In this document: piece after piece, positions 39,406 to 53,041 of the stretch | Position numbering within the stretch: position 1 is the first letter of the stretch | How the letters are laid out: each line of letters opens with the position of its first letter | Assembly (NCBI RefSeq): GCF_018732085.1 | Contig: NZ_CP076103.1 | Coordinates: forward strand, 1,054,001-1,118,000 | Length of the DNA: 64,000 nt | From: Lysobacter capsici | GTDB taxonomy: Bacteria > Pseudomonadota > Gammaproteobacteria > Xanthomonadales > Xanthomonadaceae | Reading direction: 5' to 3' | Notes under the pieces: model-generated | Seen by the model: the letters and a program-made list of their open reading frames with translations, nothing else | Told to the model about the DNA's origin: nothing | The model's database searches: none | Program-made: the position numbers and the translations under genes

Positions 39406-41526
39406 ATGTCCTGCAGCCGCCACCTTCCGGCGCCCTTGGCCCTGGCCATCGCTTTGTTCCTGAGCGCGCCCGCGTGGGCGGCCGATCCCGCCGCCGCCGA
39501 GGCCGACGCCTCCGACAAGCAGGCCACCACCCTCGATCACATCGTCGTCCAGGGCCAATCGAGCGGTTACAAGGCCGCCAATGCCACCAGCGCGACCAAG
39601 ACCGACACCCCGATTTCGCAAACCCCGCAGGCGATCACCGTGGTCACCGGCGAACAGATGCGCGACCAGGGCGCGCAGAACGTCCAGGACGCCCTCAATT
39701 ACGCCGCCGGCGTGCGCTCGGAGGCCTATGGTCTGGACTCGCGCGGCGACTGGACCCTGATCCGCGGCAGCGATCCCACCGAATACCTCGACGGCCTGCG
39801 CAGCGCGTTCAACTACTACACCAGCACCACCCGCACCGATCCGTACATGCTCGAGCGCATCGAAGTGCTGCGCGGCCCGGCGTCGATGCTGTTCGGACAA
39901 GGCAGCACCGCCGGCGTCATCAACCTGGTCAGCAAGCGCCCGCAGACCCAGGCCCGGCGCGAGATCGGCGTCCAGCTCGGCAGCTTCGACCGCCGCCAGA
40001 TCAACGCCGACATCACCGGCCCGCTGACCGCCGATGGCACCTGGCTGTACCGGCTCGTCGGCCTGGTGCGCGACAGCGATACCCAGGTCGATCACGTCAA
40101 CGACGATCGCCGGCTGTTCGCGCCGTCGCTGACCTGGCGCCCGAGCGAAGACACCTCGCTGACCTTCCAGTTCCGCTGGCAGCAGGACCGCACCGGCTCG
40201 ACCTCGCAGTTCTTCCAGTGGAGCGGCCTGATCGCGCCGAACCCGAACGGCCGCATCCCCGCCAGCCGTTTCATCGGCAACCTCGGCGACCACTACGACA
40301 CCGACCACACCAGCGCGGGCTGGCAGTTCGAGCACCGCTTCAACGAGAACTGGTCGTTCCAGCAGTCGTTCCGTGCCTCGCGCAACGAGGTCGACTACGT
40401 CACCGTCTACGCCGATCCCTTCAGCAATCCGCTCAATCCTTTCATCGATCCGCAGCAGCGCGTGATCAACCGCGAAGGCTGGTTCGCCAACAACAAGGCG
40501 CGGATGCAGAACATCGACCAGCACGTCGAAGGCCTCTTCAAGACCGGCGCGGTCGAGCATCAGATGCTGCTCGGCCTGGATGCAATCCGCTTCAAGCAAG
40601 ACGAAGCGCAGAGCTTCGACGGCGCGCCCGAGCGCGGCGGCACCTTGCCGCCGATCGACGTGTTCAATCCGGTCCCGCCGCCGTACACGCCGCCGCCGCT
40701 CGGCGCGGACGTCAAGACCAGCCAGCGCCAAGTCGGCCTGTACCTGCAGGACCAGATGCGCATCGGCGAGCATTGGATCGTCGTCGCCGGATTGCGCCAC
40801 GATCGCGCCAAGAGCGGCCTGGTCGGCGCGGCGGACGAAAAGTCCAGCGCCACCACCAGGCGCCTGGGCGTGATGTTCCACGACTGGGCCGGCTGGTCGC
40901 CGTACGTGAGCTACAGCGAATCCTTCACCCCGGTGGGCGGCACCAATGCCATCACCGGTGCGCGCTACCAGCCGCAGAAGGGCGAGCAGGTCGAGGCCGG
41001 CGTCAAGTTCGAACCGGCCGGGCGCGATCTGAGTTTCACCGCCGCGACCTACGAACTGCGCGAAGAAAACCGCCTGGTGCCCGATCCGTCCAATCCCAAC
41101 GTCAACACCCAGGCCGGCAAGACCAAGACCCGCGGCCTGGAGCTGGAACTGTCGGGAAAAATCACCTCCAGCTTCGACATCACCGCGCACTACAACTATC
41201 TCGACAACGACAAGCAGCTGACGCCGGCGCCGCGCCATCAGGCCGCGGTATGGGGCAAGCAGCGCTTCAGCATCGGCGGACGCGACGGTTTCGCCGCCGG
41301 CCTGGGCGTGCGCTATTTCAGCGATTTTGTCGAACCGCCCAGCCCGACCACGCCGTCGGTCGTGCTCGGCGATGCGATGCTGTCCTACGACACCGGCGCC
41401 TGGCGCTGGGCGTTCAACGTCACCAACCTCACCGACAAGCGCTATTTCAGCTACTGCGGCGGCCGCGGCGATTGCTGGTTCGGTGCGCGGCGCACCATCG
41501 GTTTGAGCGCGAGCTTCACCTTCTAA
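39406..41526 (+). CDS. TonB-dependent siderophore receptor
   Basis: The 706-residue outer-membrane protein has a signal peptide ending in SAPAWA and a TonB-box-like LDHIVVQGQ. The plug includes TPISQTPQAITVVTGEQMRDQGAQNVQDALNYAAGV and IEVLRGPASMLFGQGSTAGVINLVSKRP, typical of the siderophore-receptor branch (FhuA/FoxA/FpvA-like). The barrel ends in GLSASFTF with the terminal Phe. A Fur-box-like sequence sits just upstream, in keeping with iron-regulated uptake of a ferric siderophore. The siderophore cannot be identified; no biosynthesis genes are in the window. Confidence 0.92.
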   Translation: MSCSRHLPAPLALAIALFLSAPAWAADPAAAEADASDKQATTLDHIVVQGQSSGYKAANATSATKTDTPISQTPQAITVVTGEQMRDQGAQNVQDALNYAAGVRSEAYGLDSRGDWTLIRGSDPTEYLDGLRSAFNYYTSTTRTDPYMLERIEVLRGPASMLFGQGSTAGVINLVSKRPQTQARREIGVQLGSFDRRQINADITGPLTADGTWLYRLVGLVRDSDTQVDHVNDDRRLFAPSLTWRPSEDTSLTFQFRWQQDRTGSTSQFFQWSGLIAPNPNGRIPASRFIGNLGDHYDTDHTSAGWQFEHRFNENWSFQQSFRASRNEVDYVTVYADPFSNPLNPFIDPQQRVINREGWFANNKARMQNIDQHVEGLFKTGAVEHQMLLGLDAIRFKQDEAQSFDGAPERGGTLPPIDVFNPVPPPYTPPPLGADVKTSQRQVGLYLQDQMRIGEHWIVVAGLRHDRAKSGLVGAADEKSSATTRRLGVMFHDWAGWSPYVSYSESFTPVGGTNAITGARYQPQKGEQVEAGVKFEPAGRDLSFTAATYELREENRLVPDPSNPNVNTQAGKTKTRGLELELSGKITSSFDITAHYNYLDNDKQLTPAPRHQAAVWGKQRFSIGGRDGFAAGLGVRYFSDFVEPPSPTTPSVVLGDAMLSYDTGAWRWAFNVTNLTDKRYFSYCGGRGDCWFGARRTIGLSASFTF

Positions 41527-41542
41527 CTAAATCTGTATGCAA

Positions 41543-41575
41543 AAAAACGGGCCGGCGAATTCGCCGGCCCGTTGC
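41543..41575. terminator. Terminator of hemL, possibly bidirectional
   Basis: CGGGCCGGCGA-ATTCGCCGGCCCG is a strong stem with seven A before it, which give a U-run on the minus strand after hemL. It also lies just after the siderophore receptor stop. Confidence 0.9.
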
Positions 41576-41608
41576 GTTTGCGCGATCGCGACGACGCGAT
41601 CGGATGGT

Positions 41609-42892
41609 TTACAGCGTGGCGAACGTCGCCCGCGCTGCCTCGATGGTCTGGGCGATTTCCGCTTCGCCATGCGCGCTCGACATGAACCCGGCCTCGAACG
41701 CCGACGGCGCCAGATACACGCCGCGATCGAGCATGCCGTGGAAGAAGCGATTGAAGCGCTGGGTATCGGAGCCCATCGCATCGGCGAAGCTTTCCACCGG
41801 CCCTTCGCGGAAATACAGCCCGAACATGCCCGGCGCGCGCGTGGTGTGGAAGGCGATGCCGGCTTCGCGCGCGGCCGCTTCCAGGCCATCGCACAAGGCA
41901 TGCGTGCTGCGTTCCAGCGCGTCGTGGAAACCCGGTTGTTGGATCAGCTCCAGCGTCGCCAATCCTGCGGCCATCGCCACCGGATTGCCGCTGAGCGTGC
42001 CGGCCTGATAGATCGGCCCGCTCGGCGCGACTTGGCTCATCAGATCGCGCCGGCCGCCGTAAGCGCCGACCGGCATGCCGCCGCCGATGATCTTGCCGAA
42101 GGTGCTCAGATCCGGGGTGATGCCGTAACGCTGCTGCGCGCCGCCGAGCGCGACCCGGAAACCGGTCATCACTTCGTCGAAGATCAGCAGCACGCCGTGC
42201 TGGGTGCATAGCGCGCGCAGATGCTGCAGATAACCGTCTTTGGGCAGGATGCAGTTGGCGTTGCCGACGATCGGTTCGATGATCAGGCCGGCGATCTCGC
42301 TGCCGGCTTCGTCGAACAACTGCGTCGCCGCATCGAAATCGTTGTAGGGCAGGGTCAGGGTCAGGTCCGCCAGCGCCGCCGGCACGCCCGGCGAATTCGG
42401 CAGGCCGAGGGTCAACGCGCCGCTGCCGGCCTTGACCAGGAAACTGTCGCCGTGGCCGTGGTAGCAGCCTTCGAACTTGACGATGCGGCTGCGCCCGGTC
42501 GCACCGCGCGCCACCCGGATCGCCGACAAGGTCGCTTCGGTGCCCGAATTGACCATGCGCACCATCTCGCAGCTCGGCACGATCCGGGTGATCGCTTCGG
42601 CCATCGTCACTTCCAGCGCATTGGGCACGCCGAAGCTCAGGCCGTTGCGCATGGTCGTCTCGACCGCGGCCAGCACCTGCGGATGCGCATGGCCGGCGAT
42701 CATCGGGCCCCACGACCCGACGTAGTCGATATAGCGATGACCGTCGACGTCGTACAGATAGGCGCCTTGCGCGCGCTGCGCGAAAAACGGCTCGCCGCCG
42801 ACCGACTTGAACGCGCGCACCGGCGAATTGACGCCGCCGGGCAGCAGTTCGCTGGCGCGGGTGAAGAGTTCGTGGGAGCGGGGGTTATTCAT
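41609..42892 (-). CDS. hemL: Glutamate-1-semialdehyde 2,1-aminomutase
   Basis: The PLP enzyme makes 5-aminolevulinate for heme in the C5 pathway. The 427-residue protein has [78 protein letters not shown] and the PLP lysine in [16 protein letters not shown]. The start [10 protein letters not shown] is chosen; its ATG overlaps the end of thiE by 8 bases, so thiE and hemL are transcribed and probably translated together. A strong terminator follows. Confidence 0.95.
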   Translation of the reverse strand: MNNPRSHELFTRASELLPGGVNSPVRAFKSVGGEPFFAQRAQGAYLYDVDGHRYIDYVGSWGPMIAGHAHPQVLAAVETTMRNGLSFGVPNALEVTMAEAITRIVPSCEMVRMVNSGTEATLSAIRVARGATGRSRIVKFEGCYHGHGDSFLVKAGSGALTLGLPNSPGVPAALADLTLTLPYNDFDAATQLFDEAGSEIAGLIIEPIVGNANCILPKDGYLQHLRALCTQHGVLLIFDEVMTGFRVALGGAQQRYGITPDLSTFGKIIGGGMPVGAYGGRRDLMSQVAPSGPIYQAGTLSGNPVAMAAGLATLELIQQPGFHDALERSTHALCDGLEAAAREAGIAFHTTRAPGMFGLYFREGPVESFADAMGSDTQRFNRFFHGMLDRGVYLAPSAFEAGFMSSAHGEAEIAQTIEAARATFATL

Positions 42893-43538
42893 TGGGGAGT
42901 TCTTCGGATCGGGCTTCATCGAAGCAGGAAAGGTAGGCACGCACCGCGGCGGCCGGATCGGGCGCGTCGAACACGCCGCTGATCACGGCCAGCAGATCGG
43001 CGCCGGCGTCGACCAGCGAGCGCGCATTGTCCGGGGTGATGCCTCCGATCGCCACCCGCGGCAGGCGCAGGATCGCCGATTGCTTCAGCAGTTCCGACGT
43101 GGCGCGGCGCGCATTGGGTTTGGTCGGCGAGGCGAAGAACGCGCCGAAGGCGACGTAACTGGCGCCGGTGGCGGCCGCCGCGCGGGCCAGATCGAAGCGG
43201 TCGTAGCACGATGCGCCGATCAGCGCGCGATCGCCCATCGCCGCGCGAGCCGCGGCCAATTCGCCGTCGTCTTCGCCCAGATGCGCACCGTCGGCGCCGA
43301 TCTGCGCGGCCAGACGCCAGTCGTCGTTGACGATCAGCGGCACGCCGTGGCGGCGACAGATCGGCAACAAGGCCAGCGCTTGCTCGCGGCGCAGATACGC
43401 ATCGGCCGCCTTGTTGCGGTATTGCAGCCATTGTGCGCCGGCGACCAGCACCGTTCCGACTCGCGCCGCCAGCCGCTGGGTATCGGCGTCGTCGGGCGTT
43501 ATCGCGTACAGGCCGCGCTGCGGCCATGGTGAATTCAT
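42885..43538 (-). CDS. thiE: Thiamine-phosphate synthase
   Basis: ThiE joins the pyrimidine and thiazole moieties to thiamine phosphate. The 217-residue protein is a TIM barrel with [73 protein letters not shown] and [27 protein letters not shown]. The start MNSPWPQRG (43538) has GGAAG 8 bases upstream; a longer in-frame start is less likely. It overlaps hemL and is divergent from the rubredoxin gene. Confidence 0.93.
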   Translation of the reverse strand: MNSPWPQRGLYAITPDDADTQRLAARVGTVLVAGAQWLQYRNKAADAYLRREQALALLPICRRHGVPLIVNDDWRLAAQIGADGAHLGEDDGELAAARAAMGDRALIGASCYDRFDLARAAAATGASYVAFGAFFASPTKPNARRATSELLKQSAILRLPRVAIGGITPDNARSLVDAGADLLAVISGVFDAPDPAAAVRAYLSCFDEARSEELPNE

Positions 43539-43602
43539 GCGTCTGCTTCCGTCGGAGAGGGCGGGATGGGACAATGCCGTCCCGCAAAACCATTATCCGC
43601 CC

Positions 43603-43794
43603 ATGTCCGAGATTGCCGCGACCACCGCTTACCGCACCTGGATGTGCGTCGTGTGCGGCTTTATTTACGACGAAGCCCTGGGGCTGCCGGAAGAGGGCCT
43701 GGCCCCGGGCACCCGCTGGGCGGACGTTCCGGACACCTGGACCTGCCCGGACTGCGGCGTGACCAAGGACGACTTCGAGATGATGGAAGTCTGA
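43603..43794 (+). CDS. Rubredoxin
   Basis: The 63-residue electron carrier has two Cys pairs, CVVCGFIYDEALG and CPDCGVTKDDFEMM, that bind one iron. The N-terminal extension MSEIAATTAYR is short. Rubredoxins pass electrons to oxygenases or peroxide/NO reductases; no partner gene is adjacent. It is divergent from thiE and convergent with the DUF192 gene. Confidence 0.95.
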   Translation: MSEIAATTAYRTWMCVVCGFIYDEALGLPEEGLAPGTRWADVPDTWTCPDCGVTKDDFEMMEV

Positions 43795-43807
43795 AGCGGC
43801 TCAAGCT

Positions 43808-43832
43808 CGCCGTGGACCGCGTGTCCACGGCG
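43808..43832. terminator. Perfect 10-bp stem between convergent genes, weak terminator candidate
   Basis: CGCCGTGGAC and GTCCACGGCG pair around CGCGT, 13 bases after the rubredoxin stop. There is no T-run, so it may be only a 3'-end stabilising stem. Confidence 0.4.
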
Positions 43833-43870
43833 GGCCTACCTGGAACCACGGACCGGCGTTGCCCGTCCGC

Positions 43871-44311
43871 TCACTCGATCCCGGGCCCGAACTTCAGTTC
43901 CGCCCCCTCCTTGAGCTTCAACCTGGCCGCCTGGCCGGCATTGAGCTCCAGCACGTACTTCGCCGGCGCATCGCTGGGATAGGGCGGACAGCCGTTGCCG
44001 CCCGAGCACGGCGGGACGTCGCGCTGCTGGGTAACCAGCCGGCGCTTGCCGTCGAAATAGAGGATGTCCAGCGGGATATGGGTGTTCTTCATCCAGTAGG
44101 CCTGCGGCTCCTCGCGCTCATGCACGAACACCATGCCGCGGTCGGCCGCCATTTCGTCGCGGAACATCAGCCCGCGCGCCCGCGATTCATCGTCCTTGGC
44201 CACTTCCACCGTATAGCGCTGGCCGCCGATCTCGACCCAGGCGTCGTTGCCCGAGCCGCAGCCCGACAAGGCCAGGCCACAACACACCACCAGCACGTGC
44301 AGCTTCGACAT
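43871..44311 (-). CDS. DUF192-family lipoprotein
   Basis: The 146-residue protein has a lipoprotein signal (MSKLHVLVVCCGLALSGC) and a DUF192 domain. Characteristic blocks include YTVEVAKDDESRARGLMFRDEMAADRGMVFVHE, AYWMKNTHIPLDILYFD, and APAKYVLELNAGQAARLKLKEGAELKF. The family is widespread and its function is not established. The start at 44311 is chosen at the signal sequence. Upstream lies the rRNA promoter region. Confidence 0.88.
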   Translation of the reverse strand: MSKLHVLVVCCGLALSGCGSGNDAWVEIGGQRYTVEVAKDDESRARGLMFRDEMAADRGMVFVHEREEPQAYWMKNTHIPLDILYFDGKRRLVTQQRDVPPCSGGNGCPPYPSDAPAKYVLELNAGQAARLKLKEGAELKFGPGIE

Positions 44312-44505
44312 GGAGCGGTTCCTTGAGAGAGCCGGACAAGACGCTGCGAACATCCGATAGCGCCCCAGAATCGTCAAGGCCGTGGCGCGCGAAATTATTT
44401 TCGATCACCCCTTCCCAACCCCCATTCAGATCTGCATAATGCGCGGCCCCGCTGACCGGATGATTGGTTGTCGGGGACGCGCAAAAGCAGCGGTTTCGAC
44501 AGGAG

Positions 44506-44533
44506 TTGACGGTCTGAAACATTGCTGTAAGAT
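44506..44533 (+). promoter_or_regulatory. rRNA operon promoter P1
   Basis: The -35 box TTGACG (44506-44511), a 16-base spacer and the -10 box TAAGAT (44528-44533) are followed by the GC-rich discriminator GCGCGGCCC typical of stringently controlled rRNA promoters. The DNA between the DUF192 gene and this site has no gene. Confidence 0.8.
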
Positions 44534-44596
44534 GCGCGGCCCGCTGACCGGTTTATGGGTTGCGGGGCGCGCGGAAAGCGGCGGTTTCGACAAGTG

Positions 44597-44624
44597 TTGA
44601 CGAGTCGAAAACATGCTGTAAGAT
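44597..44624 (+). promoter_or_regulatory. rRNA operon promoter P2
   Basis: TTGACG, a 16-base spacer and TAAGAT are again followed by GCGCGGCCC. It lies 91 bases after P1 and the flanking DNA is similar (GCTGACCGG, GCGGTTTCGACA), so the promoter unit appears to be duplicated. Confidence 0.85.
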
Positions 44625-44705
44625 GCGCGGCCCGGTGAGGTGGAATGCTTCGGAAACGAAGGGTTTCGGCGAGTTGGGAAGCGGCAAGAAGTTCGCGAAC
44701 AGGTG

Positions 44706-44733
44706 TTGACGTTCACGAAAACTGCTGTATAGT
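44706..44733 (+). promoter_or_regulatory. rRNA operon promoter P3
   Basis: TTGACG, a 16-base spacer and TATAGT are followed by GTGCGGCTCC. It lies 109 bases after P2 and about 260 before the 16S 5' end, and has the best -10 of the three. Confidence 0.85.
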
Positions 44734-44795
44734 GTGCGGCTCCCTCGGGCACTTCGGTGACGAGACGGAACAAGGCGCTGAGGCCGGTTCCTAAA

Positions 44796-44806
44796 GATCT
44801 TTGACA
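44796..44806 (+). promoter_or_regulatory. boxA-like antitermination site in the rRNA leader
   Basis: GATCTTTGACA resembles the boxA sequence that recruits NusB/S10 in the rRNA leader. It lies between P3 and 16S. A second similar site precedes 23S. Confidence 0.55.
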
Positions 44807-44990
44807 GTGTGCGCAGGTGACTTGTGCGGGCGTCTGGCGGGTGGATAGTTGTCCATCTTGCAGACGTTCGTAACAGAGTCCAACGATTTAGAAGAAAGCA
44901 TGCAAATGCGAGTAAGTTGAGTAATTGGCCTGGAACGAAGTCTGCACTCAAAGCATTGATGAAGGCCGCAAGGCTGGAATCGAAACATTT

Positions 44991-46534
<1,544 letters not shown>

Positions 46535-46639
46535 AGAGACATAAAGACAGCCAATTGCCTGTCCAGACGTCCGCACAAGTGACCTGCATTCAGAGTTCCC
46601 GATCGCCACAGGGCGATTGAGGAGTCGTCCCGTTTCGAT

Positions 46640-46715
46640 GGGGCTTTAGCTCAGCTGGGAGAGCACCTGCTTTGCAAGCAGGGGGTCGTCGGTTCGATCC
46701 CGACAAGCTCCACCA
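46640..46715 (+). tRNA. tRNA-Ala (anticodon TGC)
   Basis: The 76-base cloverleaf has acceptor stem GGGGCTT/AAGCTCC with the G3-U70 pair that identifies alanine tRNA, loop CTTTGCAAG with anticodon TGC, and encoded CCA. It lies in the 16S-23S spacer. Confidence 0.97.
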
Positions 46716-46734
46716 CCTAGCCAGTAGCAGTTTT

Positions 46735-46811
46735 GGGTCTGTAGCTCAGGTGGTTAGAGCGCGCCCCTGATAAGGGCGAGGCCGGTGGTTCGAGTCCTCC
46801 CAGACCCACCA
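46735..46811 (+). tRNA. tRNA-Ile (anticodon GAT)
   Basis: The 77-base cloverleaf has acceptor stem GGGTCTG/CAGACCC, anticodon loop CTGATAAG with GAT, and encoded CCA. It follows tRNA-Ala by 19 bases, the usual spacer order. Confidence 0.97.
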
Positions 46812-46903
46812 CCCTGGTGAAGAGTTAAAGAGCAGCGACAAAACTTCTGAATTGCGCACACACATAAAGATTTGAAACTGGAAAGGCGCTGAAGCCTTTC
46901 AAG

Positions 46904-46916
46904 TGTTCTTTGAAAA
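46904..46916 (+). promoter_or_regulatory. boxA-like site before 23S
   Basis: TGTTCTTTGAAAA resembles boxA and sits in the spacer between tRNA-Ile and 23S, matching the antitermination site common there. The rest of the spacer (46812-47070) has no gene. Confidence 0.55.
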
Positions 46917-47070
46917 ACTGGAATGTAGCGAGCGTTTTGAGACGGAATGTCCATGACGTGTCGTGAGGCTAAGGCGAGTGTCGAAAGACACTTTATTAAT
47001 TGAGTCGTTATATTCGAGTCCGGGCTTTGTACCCCTGGACCCGTGTAATTCCGAGGCAACTTGGGGTTAT

Positions 47071-49938
<2,868 letters not shown>

Positions 49939-50107
49939 ATAACCTCAAGTTGCCTTGGCTTCATTGACACGTTAAGACGTTTCTCCCAAAATACTGCTCG
50001 CTACATTCCAACTTATTCGCCGACGACGGGGTTCATTCCGTTTAAAGCACACCCACGTGAGCGTGAGCGCAACTTCAATCCATCGAAGCCTGCGACCCTC
50101 CACCCTC

Positions 50108-50224
50108 TCCCTGGTGATAATAGCTGTGTGGCACCACCCGATCCCATCCCGAACTCGGAAGTGAAACGCACATGCGCCGATGGTAGTGTGGCCTAAGCCA
50201 TGCAAGAGTAGGTCATCGCCAGGG
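50108..50224 (+). rRNA. rrf: 5S ribosomal RNA
   Basis: About 116 bases, with 5' CCCTGGTGATAATAGCTG pairing to 3' ATCGCCAGGGG, and the conserved CACCCGATCCCATCCCGAAC and GTAGTGTGG segments. Confidence 0.95.
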
Positions 50225-50235
50225 GCTTTACCCTA

Positions 50236-50268
50236 AAACGCCGCAACCATTGGTTGCGGCGTTTTTCT
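50236..50268 (+). terminator. rRNA operon terminator
   Basis: AACGCCGCAACC-ATT-GGTTGCGGCGTT is followed by TTTTCTTT, 12 bases after 5S. Confidence 0.95.
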
Positions 50269-50375
50269 TTGCGTGGAATAAGTCCAGCGCGTAGTTGCGG
50301 CTTGAGCGCGAGTTAATGCGCCGATAATCGGGCGGTCCAACTGAGCTGATAATCCACGACGGCGCGGATACCCCG

Positions 50376-50458
50376 GTAGGAGCGGCGTGAGCCGCGATTG
50401 CGAAACACGCTTGCGTCGTATGTGCGGGGCCGCGGTCGCGGCTTGCGACGCTCCTACA
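50376..50458. repeat. GTAGGAGC-type hairpin repeat, copy B
   Basis: GTAGGAGCGGCGTGAGCCGCGA pairs with CGCGGCTTGCGACGCTCCTAC. The inner sequence TTGCGAAACACGCTTGCGTCG is shared with copy C, so the two are recent duplicates or recent arrivals. The stretch from 50269 to here has no gene. Confidence 0.85.
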
Positions 50459-50507
50459 GCGGGGCATCCATCCGAGTGGCGATCGGGTTGCGGCAGGCCA
50501 TGCCCGG

Positions 50508-50590
50508 GTAGGAGCGGCGTGAGCCGCGATTGCGAAACACGCTTGCGTCGTATGTGCGGCGCCGCAGGCGCGGCTTGCGACGCTCCTACA
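50508..50590. repeat. GTAGGAGC-type hairpin repeat, copy C
   Basis: It is almost identical to copy B, in the same orientation, 49 bases away. The only differences are in the right inner arm (GCCGCAGGCGCGGC). Confidence 0.85.
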
Positions 50591-50818
50591 GGGGGCTATC
50601 GGGCCGCGTGGCGATCGGGCGGCCGGCGCACGAGCACCTAAGCGCTTTGCTGAGATGGGCGTTATCAACGATCAACGACCCCCACCGTTTCGTAGACTTT
50701 GGTCGGATGCAACACAAACCCTGCGCGGTTACACTCGCCCTCGGTCGCGCATCGCGGCCCGCGCGGCCCGGCGATTGAGCCCGGGCCGACCGATCCAAGA
50801 TCGCAAGGAGAGGTCCAG

Positions 50819-50854
50819 ATGAAGTTCGCAGCCATCGGCAAGGTTCAGCACTAA
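50819..50854 (+). CDS. Possible 11-codon leader peptide
   Basis: ATG at 50819 opens an 11-residue frame, MKFAAIGKVQH, ending in TAA. It has the strongest Shine-Dalgarno in this region (AAGGAGAGG, 50804-50812), 6 bases upstream. It lies 234 bases before the ABC exporter start on the same strand. It could be a translated leader, a small protein, or the relic of a lost gene. It has no run of one amino acid that would suggest classic attenuation. Confidence 0.4.
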   Translation: MKFAAIGKVQH

Positions 50855-51088
50855 GTCCGATTCCGCGGTCCAGGGCGATGCCCGGGCCGTGTCAGGCAGG
50901 TCGTTCGTGCTTCGGGTCCGTCATGGCCCTGGATTGCGCGCGCTCGCCCGCCGCCTCTCTCTCCCGATTCGTTGACCCGGCGCATCCTGCGCCCGTTCGC
51001 TCTCGTGCGTCGTCCCATGCGCCTCGCCGGCGCAGGCGGGACGGCTCGCGCTCCGGGAGTTTTCCAAGTTCAAACAAGGCTTGTCGCC

Positions 51089-52927
51089 ATGATGATTTTT
51101 CGTTGGTTCGAATCGTTGATCGACCCGTTCCGGCCCGCGCCGGACACCATGCCGCCGCGTTCGGTGGCGGCGTTCTATTGGCATTTCATCCGCCAGGCGT
51201 GGCCGGTGTTCGTGGTCCTGACCGTGGTCGGGTTCTTCGTCGCCATCGTCGAGGTGGTGATGTTCGACTACCTGGGCAAGGTGGTGGATCTGGTCAACAC
51301 CACGCCGGCGCACGCGCTGTTCGCCCAGCACGGCAGCGAGCTGCTGTGGATGGCGGCGGTGATGCTGGTCGCGCGCCCGATCTGCCTGGGGTTGCACGAC
51401 CTGCTGCTCAATCAGGCCATCCACCCCAGCATGACCAACCTAGTGCGCTGGCAAACGCATCGCTACATGCTCAGGCAGAGCCTGAGCTTCTTCCAGAACG
51501 ACTTCGCCGGCCGGGTCGCCAACCGGATCATGCAGACCGGCCCGTCGTTGCGCGAATCCACCACCCAGGCGTTCGATGCGATCTGGTACGTGATCGTGTA
51601 CTCGGCATCGGCGGTGTATCTGTTCGCTCAGGCCGATGTCTGGCTGGTGGTGCCGCTGCTGGTGTGGATCGTGTTGTTCATCGGCTTGATGCGTTACTTC
51701 GTGCCGCGGGTGAAGGAACGTTCGTGGCGCGCGTCGGATGCGCGTTCCAAGCTGATGGGCCGCATCGTCGACGGCTACAGCAACATCACCACGCTCAAGC
51801 TGTTCGCGCATTCGCGGCGCGAGGAGCAGTACGTCGCCGAAGCGATGGTCGAACAGACCCAGCGTTCGCGCGACATGACCCGCATGACCACGTCGATGGG
51901 CGTGAGCATCAGCGTGCTCAACGGGTTGTTGATCGTCGGCACCTGCGGCCTGTCGTTGTGGCTGTGGCACCGCGGTGCGATCACGGTCGGCGCGATCGCG
52001 CTGGCGACCGGCCTGGTGATCCGCATCCACAACATGTCGGGTTGGATCATGTGGACGGTGAACGGCATCTTCGAGGATATCGGCACGGTGCAGGACGGCA
52101 TCGAAACGATCTCGCGGCCGTTGACCGTGACCGATCGCGTCGATGCGCAGCCGCTGCAGGTCGAGCACGGCAGCGTGCGTTTCGAGAACGTGCATTTCCA
52201 TTACGGCCAGGACAGCGGCCTGATCGCGGACCTGGACCTGGAGGTGAAACCGGGCGAGAAGATCGGTCTGGTCGGGCCGTCGGGCGCGGGCAAGTCGACG
52301 CTGATGAACATTCTGCTGCGGCTGTACGATCTGGAAGGCGGCCGCATCCTGGTCGATGGGCAGGACATCGCCGGCGTCGCCCAGGAAAGCCTGCGTTCGC
52401 AGATCGGCGTGGTCACCCAGGACACCTCGCTGCTGCACCGCTCGATTCGCGACAACCTGCTGTACGGTCGGCCGGAGGCCAGCGATGAGGAAATGTTCGA
52501 AGCCGTGCGCAAGGCGCGTGCGGACGAGTTCATTCCGCGCCTGATCGATGGCGAGGGCCGGGTGGGTTATGACGCGCTGGTTGGCGAGCGCGGGGTCAAG
52601 TTGTCGGGCGGTCAGCGTCAGCGCATCGCGATCGCGCGGGTGCTGTTGAAAAATGCGCCGATTCTGATCTTGGATGAGGCGACTTCGGCGCTGGATTCGG
52701 AAGCCGAGGCGGCGATCCAGGAGAGCCTGGAAACCCTGATGGCCGGCAAGACGGTCATCGCGATCGCGCATCGTCTGTCGACCATCGCGCGGATGGATCG
52801 ATTGGTGGTGATGGATCGCGGCCACATCATCGAGACCGGGACGCATGAGCAGTTGATCGCGCGCGACGGGTTGTATGCGCGGCTGTGGAAGCGGCAGACG
52901 GGGGGATTCGTGGCGGTGGACGCGTAA
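51089..52927 (+). CDS. ABC exporter, fused permease and ATPase (MsbA/MdlB-like)
   Basis: The 612-residue half-transporter has about six transmembrane helices in residues 25-330 and an ATPase domain with Walker A GPSGAGKST (about residues 394-402), signature LSGGQRQRIAIARVLL, Walker B ILILDEATSALDSEA and the switch His in AIAHRLST. It would act as a homodimer exporting a lipid or drug-like substrate; the substrate is unknown. The start at 51089 (MMIFRWFES) has AAGG about 10 bases upstream; the longer frame is of repeat-like composition. A tiny reading frame with a good ribosome site lies upstream. Confidence 0.9.
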   Translation: MMIFRWFESLIDPFRPAPDTMPPRSVAAFYWHFIRQAWPVFVVLTVVGFFVAIVEVVMFDYLGKVVDLVNTTPAHALFAQHGSELLWMAAVMLVARPICLGLHDLLLNQAIHPSMTNLVRWQTHRYMLRQSLSFFQNDFAGRVANRIMQTGPSLRESTTQAFDAIWYVIVYSASAVYLFAQADVWLVVPLLVWIVLFIGLMRYFVPRVKERSWRASDARSKLMGRIVDGYSNITTLKLFAHSRREEQYVAEAMVEQTQRSRDMTRMTTSMGVSISVLNGLLIVGTCGLSLWLWHRGAITVGAIALATGLVIRIHNMSGWIMWTVNGIFEDIGTVQDGIETISRPLTVTDRVDAQPLQVEHGSVRFENVHFHYGQDSGLIADLDLEVKPGEKIGLVGPSGAGKSTLMNILLRLYDLEGGRILVDGQDIAGVAQESLRSQIGVVTQDTSLLHRSIRDNLLYGRPEASDEEMFEAVRKARADEFIPRLIDGEGRVGYDALVGERGVKLSGGQRQRIAIARVLLKNAPILILDEATSALDSEAEAAIQESLETLMAGKTVIAIAHRLSTIARMDRLVVMDRGHIIETGTHEQLIARDGLYARLWKRQTGGFVAVDA

Positions 52928-52942
52928 GGGTTGGGGTTTAAG

Positions 52943-52979
52943 AAGACGGGCGGGGCTTAGGCCTCGCCTGTTCTTTTTG
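52943..52979 (+). terminator. Terminator of the ABC exporter gene
   Basis: GGCGGGGC-TTA-GGCCTCGCC forms an imperfect stem followed by TGTTCTTTTT, 16 bases after the stop. Confidence 0.6.
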
Positions 52980-53041
52980 GGCCGGGGAGGTGTGAGGGTG
53001 ATGGGTGTGACGTCGCGATGGCGGGGTTGCGCCGTTGGTTT

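Noticed and set aside
44435..44440. Fourth rRNA promoter (CATAAT with GCGCGGCC discriminator)
   Set aside because: There is no TTGAC-like -35 at the 16-base distance seen in the other three; at best a decayed promoter unit.
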